From: Dongia_B sp964406155
GTDB taxonomy: Bacteria; Pseudomonadota; Alphaproteobacteria; Dongiales; Dongiaceae
NCBI GenBank assembly: GCA_964406155.1
Contig: CAYOQR010000021.1
Location: forward strand, 12,077-76,076
Reading direction: 5' to 3'
Length of the DNA: 64,000 nt
This document shows positions 7,596 through 17,135 of the stretch, piece after piece (positions within the stretch are counted from its first letter, which is position 1; every line of letters starts with the position of its first letter). The notes beneath the pieces are model-generated. The model saw nothing but the letters and a program-made list of their open reading frames with translations, was not told the DNA's origin and did not search any database. The position numbers and the translations under genes are program-made.

Positions 7596-9122
7596 ATGTC
7601 CCTGATCGCCATCAAAGATCTTTCGCTGACCCGTCACCAGTCCCTGTTCGCCGGGCTCAGTTTTTCAATCGACAAAGGCAATCGCCTCGGCCTTGTCGCA
7701 TCCAACGGACGCGGCAAATCCTCGCTCCTGCGCATCATGAGCGGCGATGAGGAGCCGACGGCGGGCACGATGACACATATGAGCGGCCTTGTTGTCGCCG
7801 CCGCCCCGCAAGACCCGCCTGAGCGGCTCCTGCCCCTGAGCTTCCGCGATGCCGTGCGTGACGCTCTTGCCGCGCATTCCAGCCTCGACATCGCCGAAGC
7901 CGAGAGCTGGCGCGTCGACATCCTGCTCGACGACCTCGACGTGGACGAGACCATCAGGGGCCGCGCCATTCATAGCCTGTCCGGCGGCTGGCAGCGGACC
8001 ATGCTTCTGGCGCGGGCCGCCGTGATCGAACCGGACCTGCTCATGCTCGACGAGCCGACCAACCATCTCGATATCGGCCGGATCGGCGTGCTGGAGCGGT
8101 TTCTAGCCGCCCTGCCGCGCGACTGCGCCGTCGTCGTGGCGAGCCATGACCGCGCTTTTCTCGATGACGTGACCAATCGAACCCTGTTCCTGCGCCCGGT
8201 GGAAAGCGCGGATTTCCCCTTGCCCTATTCCCGCGCCCTGCAGGCATTGGCGGAGCACGACGCCGCGCGCGAGAGGCAGTTCGAGAACGACATGCGCAAG
8301 GTCAGGGTATTGCGGCAGCAAGCGGCGAAGCTCAAGAACATCGGCATCAATTCCGGGTCCGACCTGCTGCTGACGAAGACCAGGCAGCTTTCGGAGCGCG
8401 CCGACAAACTGGAGGCGCAGACACGGCCCGCGCATCAGGAGCGCTCGGCCGGGGCGATCCGCCTGACCAACAGCGGCACCCATGCCAAGGCGCTGGTCGC
8501 AATCGACGACACAACGATCGCCACGCCCGATGGGCAGCTTCTGTTCCGCATCGGGCGGCTCTGGATCGAGAAAGGGGATCGGGTGGCGCTGCTCGGCGCC
8601 AACGGCACGGGCAAGACGCGGCTGGTGGCGAGGTTGCGGGCGGCCCTGGTCGGCGCTGACCCGGATATCCGGGGCGCGGCGAGCCTCAAGCTCGGTTATT
8701 CCGATCAAGCATTGTCGCAACTCAACGTGTTTAAAACGCCCTGGGAGGCGGTCAAGAGATCGAGCGATCTGCCCGATCATCAGGCGCGCTCACAGCTCGC
8801 CGGCGCCGGCATAAGTATCGACGCCCAGACGGCACCCGTCACGCGTCTTTCGGGCGGACAGCGAGCGCGGCTTGCGATGCTGCTCCTGCGATTGGCCCAG
8901 CCGAACTTCTACCTGTTGGACGAGCCAACCAACCATCTGGATATCGAGGGACAGGATCTGCTTGAAGGCGAGTTCATCGACCACAAGGCAGCCTGCCTTC
9001 TGGTCAGCCACGACCGCGCTTTCGTCCGCGCCGTGGCGACACGCATTTGGATGATTTCCGACAGGAGGCTGGTCGAGGTCGACGACCCGGACCCGGTCTT
9101 CGACAGGCTGATGTCCCGTTGA
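7596..9122 (+). CDS. ABC-F family ATPase
   Basis: A 508-residue soluble protein with two ABC domains and no membrane segment, the layout of ABC-F proteins that act on the ribosome. The first domain has Walker A ASNGRGKSS (about residues 35-43), signature LSGGWQRTMLL and Walker B DLLMLDEPTNHLD; the second has GANGTGKTR (about 334-342), LSGGQRARLAML and FYLLDEPTNHLD. The region between them (about 215-270) is charged and helical, matching the interdomain linker. Members range from translation factors to antibiotic resistance proteins; sequence alone does not tell which. It stands alone in transcription orientation, with 5' hairpin noted separately. Confidence 0.93.
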   Translation: MSLIAIKDLSLTRHQSLFAGLSFSIDKGNRLGLVASNGRGKSSLLRIMSGDEEPTAGTMTHMSGLVVAAAPQDPPERLLPLSFRDAVRDALAAHSSLDIAEAESWRVDILLDDLDVDETIRGRAIHSLSGGWQRTMLLARAAVIEPDLLMLDEPTNHLDIGRIGVLERFLAALPRDCAVVVASHDRAFLDDVTNRTLFLRPVESADFPLPYSRALQALAEHDAARERQFENDMRKVRVLRQQAAKLKNIGINSGSDLLLTKTRQLSERADKLEAQTRPAHQERSAGAIRLTNSGTHAKALVAIDDTTIATPDGQLLFRIGRLWIEKGDRVALLGANGTGKTRLVARLRAALVGADPDIRGAASLKLGYSDQALSQLNVFKTPWEAVKRSSDLPDHQARSQLAGAGISIDAQTAPVTRLSGGQRARLAMLLLRLAQPNFYLLDEPTNHLDIEGQDLLEGEFIDHKAACLLVSHDRAFVRAVATRIWMISDRRLVEVDDPDPVFDRLMSR

Positions 9123-9218
9123 GATCTTGCCCTCTTATCGTCGGCATCAAGGGCAGATCCCAAGCTCTGTCGATCCCACGACCCGGCGCGACAAGCGGCA
9201 CAGGCATTCCACAATGAA

Positions 9219-9246
9219 AACGGGCGCATCGATGGATGCGCCCGTT
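9219..9246 (-). terminator. Intrinsic terminator of the 9278-9535 gene
   Basis: A perfect 12-bp stem (AACGGGCGCATC / GATGCGCCCGTT) with a four-base loop, followed on the reverse strand by TTTTCATTGT. It lies 32 bases after the stop of the small reverse-strand gene; the forward-strand side is much less T-rich. Confidence 0.7.
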
Positions 9247-9277
9247 CTTCGAGAAGTCTTGCGTGATGGACTGGCGC

Positions 9278-9535
9278 TTAGCGCTGGAAGCCGTAATAGC
9301 GCCGCAGGGCGCGGATGCGGCCGATGCGAACGCCGAAATGTACGGCGATCTGGCCGTCCGGCTTGTCGCCTTCCAGCGATTGAACCAGAGAGGGGATATG
9401 TGGCGCCACCATCACCATCGGCTCATCCGCCACCGTATCTTTGGCGCGACGGGGGCGCCGCGAATTGTCTTGCCGCAAAATGAACGGCTCATCCGCCAAT
9501 CGCAGCATCACCTTGTTCATCTGCCCATTCCTCAT
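9278..9535 (-). CDS. Small hypothetical protein
   Basis: An 85-residue protein I do not recognise. Support for reality is contextual: a GGGGAG ribosome binding site nine bases before the ATG at 9535, and a perfect intrinsic terminator 32 bases after its stop. The sequence is basic and has a KVMLRLADEPFILRQD start and an arginine-rich end (RIGRIRALRRYYGFQR). The frame extends 44 codons further upstream, but that part is low-quality. No membrane segment or known motif is visible. Confidence 0.55.
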   Translation of the reverse strand: MRNGQMNKVMLRLADEPFILRQDNSRRPRRAKDTVADEPMVMVAPHIPSLVQSLEGDKPDGQIAVHFGVRIGRIRALRRYYGFQR

Positions 9536-9906
9536 CTTGTTTATCTCCCCGCCCGGTCGGATATTGTCGTGCCGAGTATCGTCATGCCGAATGCCATAAA
9601 ACCGGCATTTCTCATCCATGCGACGGAACGCACTCCGCCATGACGCGCCGATCCGGAGCGTTGCCACTATTTACCGATAACTGCCTGCGCTGATAATCAC
9701 TCTTTGGTATCAGGCCCTGACATCAGGCTTCGACATCAAACCCTGACCCGGAAGGAAGAATGCTGCCCGCCCTCGCCCGGCCGGTTCCTCGGATGACCGC
9801 ATCCTTGGAACCGGCCGTTTCGGGTGCGCTGACGGGCAGCGATCGGGGCCCGGCTCCACGCCGCGGCCATTCCTCAAGGGGCCGATCCTTCCAATGGCGC
9901 CGCGGA
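9536..9906. other. Intergenic region, no gene
   Basis: Nothing is supported here. An imperfect duplication (CCTGACATCAGGCTTCGACATC and AAACCCTGACCC) lies at about 9712-9748. Open frames are low-complexity. Confidence 0.5.
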
Positions 9907-10398
9907 TCAGGCCGCGTGCTTGGTTGCAGACTTCACCGCCTTGATGGCTTTGCCGGTTTCCTGGCTCACCGTTTCTTCGGCTTCCGTGGCGAGGTCCTCG
10001 CCCTGCTGCCGCAGATCCTCGAACGAGGCCCGGGCGAGAGCCGCATAGCTGTCCTGCAGCTTGCGGCCCAGCTCGAACCAGTTCTGCATCCGCTGCGCCG
10101 CGCCATCGAGCCAAGCGGTGGCGAGATCGGCTTCAACCTGCAGGGCATCGCTGGCGTTCTGGCAGCGCGCGAATTCCTGGACCGAGCGCGACAGGCGCTC
10201 ACCGGTTTCGTTGAACACATCCATCTGGCGGCCGTAGATCTCGCTATAGGCCTTCTGCACATCCTGAAGGAAATGCTGCATGCGCATCGTGTGGGCGTCG
10301 ACGATGTCGCTGGCGGCGGTACCCGGCCGGTACCAGCCGCCTGCCAAGGTGTTCGGCCAGGGGAACAAGGTCTTGGTTTCTTCGTTCTTCGTCGTCAT
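9907..10398 (-). CDS. Phasin family protein
   Basis: A 163-residue, almost entirely helical protein of the phasin family, which coats polyhydroxyalkanoate granules and controls their size. Family-like features are a WPNTLAGGWY N-terminus, long amphipathic helices (about residues 35-140, for example YGRQMDVFNETGERLSRSV and MQNWFELGRKLQDSYAALAR) and an alanine/lysine-rich tail ending in KAVKSATKHAA. The start at 10398 is fixed by GGAGA seven bases upstream; the frame continues upstream but without phasin character. No PHA synthase is in the window. A 15-bp direct duplication lies just upstream (10417-10446). Confidence 0.82.
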   Translation of the reverse strand: MTTKNEETKTLFPWPNTLAGGWYRPGTAASDIVDAHTMRMQHFLQDVQKAYSEIYGRQMDVFNETGERLSRSVQEFARCQNASDALQVEADLATAWLDGAAQRMQNWFELGRKLQDSYAALARASFEDLRQQGEDLATEAEETVSQETGKAIKAVKSATKHAA

Positions 10399-11510
10399 GC
10401 CTATCTCCATCTGCCTGAGAGCTGAGTGAATGAGAGCTGAGTGACAGTGTTTCTGGGGTGCCACAACGTCTCGCCTGACAATCGGTTCGTAACCCTTCTT
10501 CGGGGCCTTCTCTCTTCCGGGCAAGAGCATCGGCAAGATGCAATGCTCCGTCTATCCGGCGCAGATTACGGCGATACCGCGATCCATGCCTTGACCTGTC
10601 TCAAAAGCGATCTGACCGATTGGCCGAAACGTCGCTGCTGTTTCGCTTTTTATCGTTGATTATTGCTGCTTCCGCCGACTGGTGCGGCAGTATCGCAGAA
10701 GAGCCCCGGTATTCAGTGTTCCGATGCCGGAACACCAACTCATCGCGAGAGTCGCTTCATCGCGTGATTCAGTCGATCCCGCCGTCAATTTGATCGCTGT
10801 CTATTTGATCGTAGGGTTCGTGCGACCAATCCCAGTTAGCCGTTCCTTCGCCACTTCTCTTAATCATCGGCGATCCCGTCGATCTATTTTCCGCCGGAAC
10901 GTCTCGGCTGAAGTTCCTCCGAGTAACATTTCCCACCGTGAAAATTTCCCACTGCGAAAATTTCCCACTGTGAAAAAATGTTGATCGGATCGCCCAGTCG
11001 AAGGCTTCATCTGGGTCGGATGCTACACGATGCTTCCTACCGATGCGACTCCTTTGAAGCATCGCGCAGATGATTTTTCAATGACGCTTGAATCCATGTG
11101 CAAGCGCTTGGAATCAGGCTCTCTTACGCACATGACAGGCTGCATCAAACGCACGATTTCATACTGCATCGATGCGTGTTTCGCCGACTGTTCCGCAGCT
11201 TTTCTGCGGGCAATTTCACACATGCATTTTCGCCACAGATGCCGCTGCCCGGACACAGTCCGCAAAGCGGCGCGGCAGCGCTCATCCGTCATGCGTCCGT
11301 CATCGGACCGACGCCGCGCCGTCGCCGAATGGTCGCTGGATTGTAGGGTTATCGTCATGGTGCTGGGCTACCGTCTTCACATGGGACATGAAGCTGTATC
11401 GCGGCCGACCAGTTGGAGCCCGATGAACCGGAGATCGGAAATCCCGGATTTCGGCAACGCCCTTTCAGCACCACCCGAGTTTCAATAATCAAGGTGAGGA
11501 CGAGCCGAGG
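10399..11510. other. Long intergenic region
   Basis: No gene is supported over 1.1 kb. Features are a 15-bp duplication GAGAGCTGAGTGAAT/GAGAGCTGAGTGACA (10417-10446) and a 16-bp three-unit array (10929-10976). The stretch from about 10630 to 11200 is AT-richer than its surroundings. The longest frame (11030-11488) is rich in Cys/Arg/Ser with no ribosome binding site. Promoter elements for the PhoD gene should be near its right end; I see no clear Pho box. Confidence 0.5.
10929..10976. repeat. 16-bp tandem array (x3)
   Basis: Three units: TTTCCCACCGTGAAAA, TTTCCCACTGCGAAAA, TTTCCCACTGTGAAAA. Each unit contains a TTTC...GAAA half-palindrome, so the array could also be a run of protein-binding sites. 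Confidence 0.9.
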
Positions 11511-13205
11511 ATGCGCTCCACCGCACGCGCCATGCCGATCGGTCGCCGCCAGGCCTTGCGTCTGGCTGTCGCCGGCCTGACTGCCGGTATCGCCGCACCT
11601 CTCGCGGCTCCCCTAGCTGCCCCATGGGCCGCCCCGTGGATCGCCCGCGCGGCGCGTGCCGCCAGCACCGGCCTCGCCGCCGGCACCAGTCGCCAACCGC
11701 TGTGGCGCGGCGCCGATCCCTTCAGCCTCGGTGTCGCGGCCGGCGAACCCAGCGCCGACGGCTTCGTGCTGTGGACCCGCCTCGCCCCCGATCCGCTGTC
11801 CCGCGATCCGGCCATGCCCGGCGGCATCCCCGCCGCGATCGGCGATATCGAGATCGCCTATGAAATCGCCGGCGATCCGCAGATGCGCAACATCTTGCGC
11901 AGCGGCTCGGCCCGCGCCGAGGCAATCTATGGCCATTCGGTGCATCTCGAGGTCAGCGGCCTCGCGCCCGGCCGGCCTTACTGGTACCGCTTCACCAGCG
12001 GCGGCGTGCAGAGCCGCATCGGCAAGGCCGTGACCACGCCGGAGAGCGGTGCGCGGCTCGACCGCCTGCGTCTCGGCGTCGTCTCCTGCTCGAATTACGA
12101 ATGGGGCTATTTCTCGGCCTATCGCCATCTCACCGACGAACAGCCGGACCTCGTGCTGTTCCTCGGCGACTACATCTATGAGAAGGTGATGCAGTCGGGC
12201 ATGGCCCTGCGCCATCACAGCGACGGTGCCGTCGCCACGACCTTGCCGCTCTACCGCAATCGCTATGCGCAATACCGGCTCGATCCCGATCTCCAGCGCC
12301 TGCATGCCGAGGTGCCGGCGCTGCAAACCTGGGACGATCACGAAGTGCAGAACGACTATGCCGACGACTGGTCGGAGACCTTCGACCCGCCGGCCGAGTT
12401 CCTGCGCCGCCGCGCCGCCGCCTATCAGGCTTTCTACGAACACATGCCGGTGCGCCCCAGCCGTTCTCGGCTGCGGGGACCGGATATGCGCCTCTATGGC
12501 CGCTTCGCCTTCGGCGACCTCGCCGAGATCAGCATGCTGGACGGCCGGCAATATCGCAGCCGCGAGGCCTGCTACAGCCCGCCGGATTACGGCGGCGGCC
12601 ATCTGGAAAGCAACCGCTCCTGCCCCGAACGGCTCGATGCGGCACGCAGCATGCTCGGCGCCGAACAGGAAGCCTGGCTCTATGACGGCATGCGGGCCGC
12701 CACAGCGCGCTGGAACATCCTCGGCCAGGATGTGCTGATGGCGCCCTTCCGCCAGCGCCAGCCGGCGCCCGAGCATGATTTCGCCTATTCCACCGACCGC
12801 TGGGACGGCTATCCCGCCAACCGGACCCGCCTGATGCAGCACATCCATGGCAGCCGGCTGCGCAATCCCGTGGTGCTGGGCGGCGACATCCATTCCTTCT
12901 GGGCGACCGACCTGCATCTCGACCCCGAGAATCCCCGCTCGCCCATCGTCGCCAGCGAATTCGTCGGCACCTCGATCACCTCGCCCGGGCCGGGTTACGA
13001 CTACATGATGCGCGACATGGCCGAGAATCCCCATGTGCGGTTCTTCGACAGCCGCGAGCGCGGCTATCTTTCAATCGATGTGACGCGCAAGGACCTCACC
13101 GCCCGCATGCAGACCGTCTCCGATATCCGCGAACCCAAGGCGACCCGCGCCACCTTGAAGACTTTCGTCATCGAGGACGGCCGCCCCGGCCCCATATCTT
13201 CGTAA
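11511..13205 (+). CDS. phoD: Tat-exported alkaline phosphatase D
   Basis: A 564-residue PhoD-family phosphodiesterase/alkaline phosphatase, a periplasmic Fe3+/Ca2+ enzyme releasing phosphate from organic esters. The N-terminus carries a twin-arginine signal (IGRRQALRLAVAGL, residues about 5-18) followed by a long alanine/proline stretch made of repeated APLA/APWA units. An N-terminal beta domain shows FSLGVAAGEPSADGFVLWTRL. Metallophosphatase motifs are VSCSNYEWGYFSAY, LVLFLGDYIYE, LQTWDDHEVQNDY and VLGGDIHSFWATDL. Length matches PhoD. It follows a 1.1-kb gene-free region and is monocistronic as far as can be seen. Phosphate regulation is likely from the family but no Pho box is evident. Confidence 0.94.
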   Translation: MRSTARAMPIGRRQALRLAVAGLTAGIAAPLAAPLAAPWAAPWIARAARAASTGLAAGTSRQPLWRGADPFSLGVAAGEPSADGFVLWTRLAPDPLSRDPAMPGGIPAAIGDIEIAYEIAGDPQMRNILRSGSARAEAIYGHSVHLEVSGLAPGRPYWYRFTSGGVQSRIGKAVTTPESGARLDRLRLGVVSCSNYEWGYFSAYRHLTDEQPDLVLFLGDYIYEKVMQSGMALRHHSDGAVATTLPLYRNRYAQYRLDPDLQRLHAEVPALQTWDDHEVQNDYADDWSETFDPPAEFLRRRAAAYQAFYEHMPVRPSRSRLRGPDMRLYGRFAFGDLAEISMLDGRQYRSREACYSPPDYGGGHLESNRSCPERLDAARSMLGAEQEAWLYDGMRAATARWNILGQDVLMAPFRQRQPAPEHDFAYSTDRWDGYPANRTRLMQHIHGSRLRNPVVLGGDIHSFWATDLHLDPENPRSPIVASEFVGTSITSPGPGYDYMMRDMAENPHVRFFDSRERGYLSIDVTRKDLTARMQTVSDIREPKATRATLKTFVIEDGRPGPISS

Positions 13206-13664
13206 ACTCACACCATCCGCGTCAGCTCACGCCGTCATCGATCTTTCATCGACCGCGATTGAGATGAAAGTCCAGGGCTGTCCCGCAAGCCTCTCGTTTT
13301 GCAGCATCTCTTGCCAAATCGATTTCCGCGCCAATGTCGATTTTTTCGGGAACGCAGCCGCCATCGGCGTGTTGAACTCTACGGTGGCGCCATCGAGCAT
13401 CCCGCCTGCCGTGACGCATCTCTCTTCCCCACGGAGATTCCGCGGTGGAGATCAGATAAAGGGCGATGGTGTCACCTGCTGCAGCACAGCCCCTGCCCGC
13501 TCTCCCCCAACCGGGCAGGGGCGCCCAGCTTGCACCGCGCTCTTTTAACGGATGACACGGGATGGGATGACAGGGTGGATTGAGATTGTCATCTCGATTG
13601 CCGACAATGGATCAGAGTTAAGAAGAGCGAGCTCGTCAGGAGCGGGCTTGCCGGGAGGCCACGG
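13206..13664. other. Intergenic region with G/C-rich hairpin
   Basis: No gene is supported. A perfect 11-bp stem GCCCCTGCCCG / CGGGCAGGGGC with a pyrimidine-rich loop spans 13489-13522; it resembles a shortened type B repeat. A GGGAGG ribosome binding site for the next gene is at about 13653. Confidence 0.5.
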
Positions 13665-14549
13665 ATGCCAGCACAACGACTGCCGCGGCAGCGCTCGCCG
13701 GGACGATGGACCGCGCGGCATGCTTCCCAGAAAAGGTCATCCCAGCAGCGCAATCGCAAACATGCGGAACGCGCCGCCATTTCCCCTGTCTGGACGCTCG
13801 AGCCGGAGGAACGGTCCCGCCGCGACCTGCTGCGCCATGAAGTCGTCGAAACGGCGGGCACGCTGGCCGGCGGCCTGCTGGCGCTGCTCAACCGGACCGG
13901 CGGCATTCCGCCCGATCTGTGGCGCGATCCCTATGCCCTCGGCTTCATCTATTGTGTGATCGGCGGCCTGTCGCTGCATGCCGGCATCGAGGGAGCCGAT
14001 CTGCCTGAGGTGATGAGTGCCGCCTTCGGCGCGGTGCTGGATCAGACCCGCCATCGCCTCACCGAGACAGCAGGTAGCGAAACGGCAAAGAGCGAAACGG
14101 CAAAGCGTACGGCAGAGAATGCCGAGGCGATCGACATCAACGATCCCACGCCCAAAGATTCCATTCAGGGGCATGACGGCCTCAACCGGCTGGCCGCCGC
14201 CATCGCGCTGCTCAGTCAGGAGGACAGCGATTTCACCGCCGGCCTTGATGCCGGCGACAAGATCATCGCCGTCACCCTGGGCTATGCCGATTACGACGAC
14301 GACCCGGCGGTGATCGAGGCCCGCCGCGATGCGGCCGCCCTCAGCGACTCTTCATCGGATACACCATCGGATCGGCCAGCCGATACATCGCCCGAGGGGC
14401 CGGGTGCGGAGAACCTGGCGGCGGCAGAACTCGACAGTTTCGCCGCCGCCCAGCTCTCGCGTGACGAAGCCACCATCCTCTGCCTGCAGCAGCGCCTGTT
14501 CTGCGTCGAGCTGCGTCGCCGCCTCGCGCCCGCCGCCTGGCTGCATTGA
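13665..14549 (+). CDS. Hypothetical protein, UPF0149/YecA-like size class unknown
   Basis: A 294-residue protein I do not recognise. The first 45 residues are basic and low-complexity. Residues about 48-130 form a hydrophobic, probably globular core (LLRHEVVETAGTLAGGLLALL, YALGFIYCVIGGLSLHAGIEG). A second helical region lies at about 165-215 (LNRLAAAIALLSQEDSDFTAGLDAGDKI). A 15-bp duplication encodes SETAK twice (14087-14116). The acidic linker before the C-terminus is low complexity. The start has GGGAGG six bases upstream. No catalytic motif is visible, and the similarity in my naming to any family is not established, so treat it as unknown. Confidence 0.6.
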   Translation: MPAQRLPRQRSPGRWTARHASQKRSSQQRNRKHAERAAISPVWTLEPEERSRRDLLRHEVVETAGTLAGGLLALLNRTGGIPPDLWRDPYALGFIYCVIGGLSLHAGIEGADLPEVMSAAFGAVLDQTRHRLTETAGSETAKSETAKRTAENAEAIDINDPTPKDSIQGHDGLNRLAAAIALLSQEDSDFTAGLDAGDKIIAVTLGYADYDDDPAVIEARRDAAALSDSSSDTPSDRPADTSPEGPGAENLAAAELDSFAAAQLSRDEATILCLQQRLFCVELRRRLAPAAWLH

Positions 14550-14555
14550 GCTGCA

Positions 14556-14613
14556 CAATCGGTGACTGGCGCAATCGGTGACTGGCGCAATCGGCGACTG
14601 GTGCAATCGGCGA
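14556..14613. repeat. 16-bp tandem array just after a stop codon
   Basis: Units CAATCGGTGACTGGCG (x2), CAATCGGCGACTGGTG, then a partial CAATCGGCGA. The array starts six bases after the stop of the 13665-14549 gene and ends just before the stop of the convergent lipoprotein gene. Confidence 0.9.
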
Positions 14614-14622
14614 TACATCCGC

Positions 14623-15384
14623 TCACGACGTCTTGCCGAGAACCGCTGTGCGCAATTCTGTTTCCGGGCAGCTTGCCTGGACACGTTCGTATTCCTCCCG
14701 CGTGTCGATCTCCAATTGCCGCCGGTTGCGCTCCGCCACGAAAGCCTTGAGGATCGGCTTCAGGCTCTCGTCCAGATCCGCGAGCAGCTTCTGCTCGGTG
14801 GCCGAGATGGATGCGCCCCGGGCCTGAATCTGCATCTTCCTGGCGACGATCTTCTTCAGTTGCTGCTCGAGAAGCGGCATCATCTCCCGGTCGCGGGCGA
14901 CATGCTTGCTCTCATGCTGCTGCACCGCCTGATAGAGGCAACTTCCCGGAATCAACTCGGTGCCGAGATGCACGTCGATGTGCCAATTGACGTTCAGCGT
15001 TACCTTCGTCGCATGGATGCACCAATCGCCGCCGGGCTGTTCCTTTCCCCGGATATTCATATCCGCGCCGCCCTTGGCATCCGCCTCGGTCACGCCAAGA
15101 GTGTAGTGCGTACCCGGCAGATTTTCCGCCTCGCCCAGGATATGCCGCTTGGTCAGCTCGGCGATGCTGAATTTCTGATCCTGATTGGGACCGATCACCT
15201 TGAGATTGACATCGACCTCCGGCGGCTCGACCGGCGAACAGCCATTCCCGGCCCATCCCGCTTCCGGCGGCTGGCCGCCCGTGTCAGGAGGCGTTGCCGC
15301 ACAGCCCGCCAGAACCAGCGCGCAAAGCATCCCCAGCATCCCGAGCATCAGCCGGACACAGGCGATCTTTCCATGAGACTGCAT
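14623..15384 (-). CDS. Lipoprotein with HExxH metalloprotease-like motif
   Basis: A 253-residue predicted lipoprotein: a hydrophobic signal (residues about 9-27) ends in LAGC with the lipid-acceptor Cys28. After a proline-rich linker, the mature domain is a mixed alpha/beta region with two histidine-rich strands (VNWHIDVHLG) and QQHESKHVARD, an HExxH zinc-peptidase motif at residues 157-161. The layout (strand-rich region, then HExxH followed by a charged helix) resembles DUF922-type predicted proteases, but I cannot confirm this. The start at 15384 is chosen to give a proper signal peptide; 39 codons further upstream are spurious. It is convergent with the preceding gene. Confidence 0.7.
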   Translation of the reverse strand: MQSHGKIACVRLMLGMLGMLCALVLAGCAATPPDTGGQPPEAGWAGNGCSPVEPPEVDVNLKVIGPNQDQKFSIAELTKRHILGEAENLPGTHYTLGVTEADAKGGADMNIRGKEQPGGDWCIHATKVTLNVNWHIDVHLGTELIPGSCLYQAVQQHESKHVARDREMMPLLEQQLKKIVARKMQIQARGASISATEQKLLADLDESLKPILKAFVAERNRRQLEIDTREEYERVQASCPETELRTAVLGKTS

Positions 15385-15553
15385 GTGTTCCCCCAAGTTC
15401 ACGCCGGCCTCGCCGTCCGCGTCCCCATCCCAGTCCCGCCGATCCAGGCGGCAGTTCTTTTCTGCGAGCATATCCCGGATCGATAGCTGCCGCCAGGGCA
15501 CGGCAGCTCCAGCGGATTCGTCGTGACGACGTGCTCGTCAAACGACGTGCCCG

Positions 15554-16654
15554 TCAATGCGAATGCCGGTGATGCAAATCGGGGTAATGGGCATGGCTGT
15601 GCACCAGGCCCCCATGGCGATGCGGATGGGCGTGGGGCTCGGTGACGATCATCCCGGCGGGATGCTCGTGCTGGTGATGCGCGTCATGGACATGCAGATG
15701 GTCATGCTCCATCGGCTCGTGCTCATGGTCGTGGTGATGCCGCTCGGTGAGATGCAGCCACAGCCCCATCGCCATCAGGGCGCCGCCGATGAGGAAGGGC
15801 ACGGTCACCGCCTCATGCAGCAGCAGGATCGCCAGGGCCGCGCCGATGAAGGGCGCCAGCGCGTAATAGGCGCCGGTCCGCGCGGTGCCGAGATGGCGCA
15901 GCGCCAGGATGAAGAGGCTGAGCGAGACGCCATAGCCGAGGAAGCCCACCACGCTTGCGAAACCGATCGCCGACAGGCCCGGCAGATGCGCGCCGCTGCC
16001 CAGCGCGATCGCCACATTGACGCCACCGGCGACGAGCCCCTTCGTCATCGCCACCTGCATGGGATCGGCCGCCGATACCTTGCGCGTGAGATTGTTGTCG
16101 ATCGCCCAGCAGAGGCAGGCGCCGGCGATCAGCAGCGGCCCCATCACGCCCATTCCAGTCAAGCCGATTTCCAGCGATCCGCCACCCGCCCACGAATGGC
16201 CGCTCCAGATACCGGCCGGCAGCGAGAGCGCGACGGCACCGGCGACGATGGCCGCCGCGCCGAGGCCGATGCGCAGATCGACATTCTCCCGGAAGACGAT
16301 CCAGGCAATGCCAAGGGTGAGGACGCTTTCGAGATTGAGCAGCAAGGCGGTGGCAGAGGCCGGGCTCTGCGCCAGGCCGAACATCAGCAGAACCGGCCCC
16401 AGCATGCCGCCGAAGACGACCGCTCCCGCCAGCCAGGGCAGGTCCGCGCGGGAAAGGCCCGCCTCCTTGCCGCGCCAGACCAGCCGCGTCGCCGCCAGCC
16501 CCAGGCCGGAGCCGAGATAAAGCAGCCCCGCCAACAGCCAGGGCGAAGTCCCGCCGAGCAGGATCTTCGCGAGCGGCGCGCTGGCGCCGAACAGCGCCGC
16601 GGAAGCAAGGGCATAAACGATTCCGATCACGATTCCCTCATTTCGGCGACCCAT
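15554..16654 (-). CDS. DMT/EamA transporter with His-rich C-terminal tail
   Basis: A 366-residue inner-membrane protein of the drug/metabolite transporter (EamA) family with about ten hydrophobic helices, two EamA repeats (residues about 10-145 and 170-300) and the usual glycine/alanine-rich helices (ASAALFGASAPLAKILLG; ARTGAYYALAPFIGAALAILLL). The last 60 residues are an extraordinary His/Asp/Glu-rich tail (HHHDHEHEPMEHDHLHVHD and HPHRHGG...HSHAHYPDLHHRHSH), probably cytoplasmic and metal-binding. Substrate is unknown; the tail suggests a divalent metal such as Ni, Co or Zn is transported or senses activity. No metal regulator is adjacent. Confidence 0.88.
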   Translation of the reverse strand: MGRRNEGIVIGIVYALASAALFGASAPLAKILLGGTSPWLLAGLLYLGSGLGLAATRLVWRGKEAGLSRADLPWLAGAVVFGGMLGPVLLMFGLAQSPASATALLLNLESVLTLGIAWIVFRENVDLRIGLGAAAIVAGAVALSLPAGIWSGHSWAGGGSLEIGLTGMGVMGPLLIAGACLCWAIDNNLTRKVSAADPMQVAMTKGLVAGGVNVAIALGSGAHLPGLSAIGFASVVGFLGYGVSLSLFILALRHLGTARTGAYYALAPFIGAALAILLLHEAVTVPFLIGGALMAMGLWLHLTERHHHDHEHEPMEHDHLHVHDAHHQHEHPAGMIVTEPHAHPHRHGGLVHSHAHYPDLHHRHSH

Positions 16655-17135
16655 CCCGCTCGCCCATCATGTCAGATCATCATGTCCCCGGACAGATGTC
16701 CTTGACCTGTCCACATCACCGCCGAACCCGATCCCGCCGGCGAGTTTCCATGCCAGGGGCCTCACGCCAAGAACACCGCACGGCTTCTGCCATGGATTGC
16801 CCTGCCGACACATGTCGGCCTACGCCGACGGACGGGGAGAGCGGGGAGAGGGGTGGCGACGTCACGCGGGATCTTTGTAATCGAAATCTCTTTCGCATCG
16901 AAAGGCGCCCAGCACCGGGGCGATCAGGCACGTCCACAACTCCGTCTCCATTTTAGCCGGACAGAAGTGGGCTTGACCCAGGGTCCATGGAAGATACAGC
17001 GAGGGGCTGGCGCCGGCATGCGGGATGTATAAAGTGGGAACCGCCGCATCATCGTGACGTGTCATCGTGACCGCCCCAAGCCACGCATAGCACAGCCCGA
17101 CCGCCGCATAGAGATCAACGCCCAAGGACCAGCAG
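16655..17135. repeat. Intergenic region with type B and A fragments
   Basis: No gene is supported. A type B core (CCGACACATGTCGGCCTACGCC) with GGGGAGAGGGG lies at about 16800-16855 and a decayed type A half (GTGGGCTTGACCCAGGGTCCATGG) at 16968-16990. A tandem CATCATCGTGACGTGT/CATCGTGACC repeat lies at 17047-17072. Confidence 0.6.

Noticed and set aside
11030..11488. 152-codon forward frame in the 1.1-kb gap
   Set aside because: Composition rich in Cys, Arg, Met and His, no ribosome binding site, no family-like block, and it overlaps AT-rich intergenic DNA.
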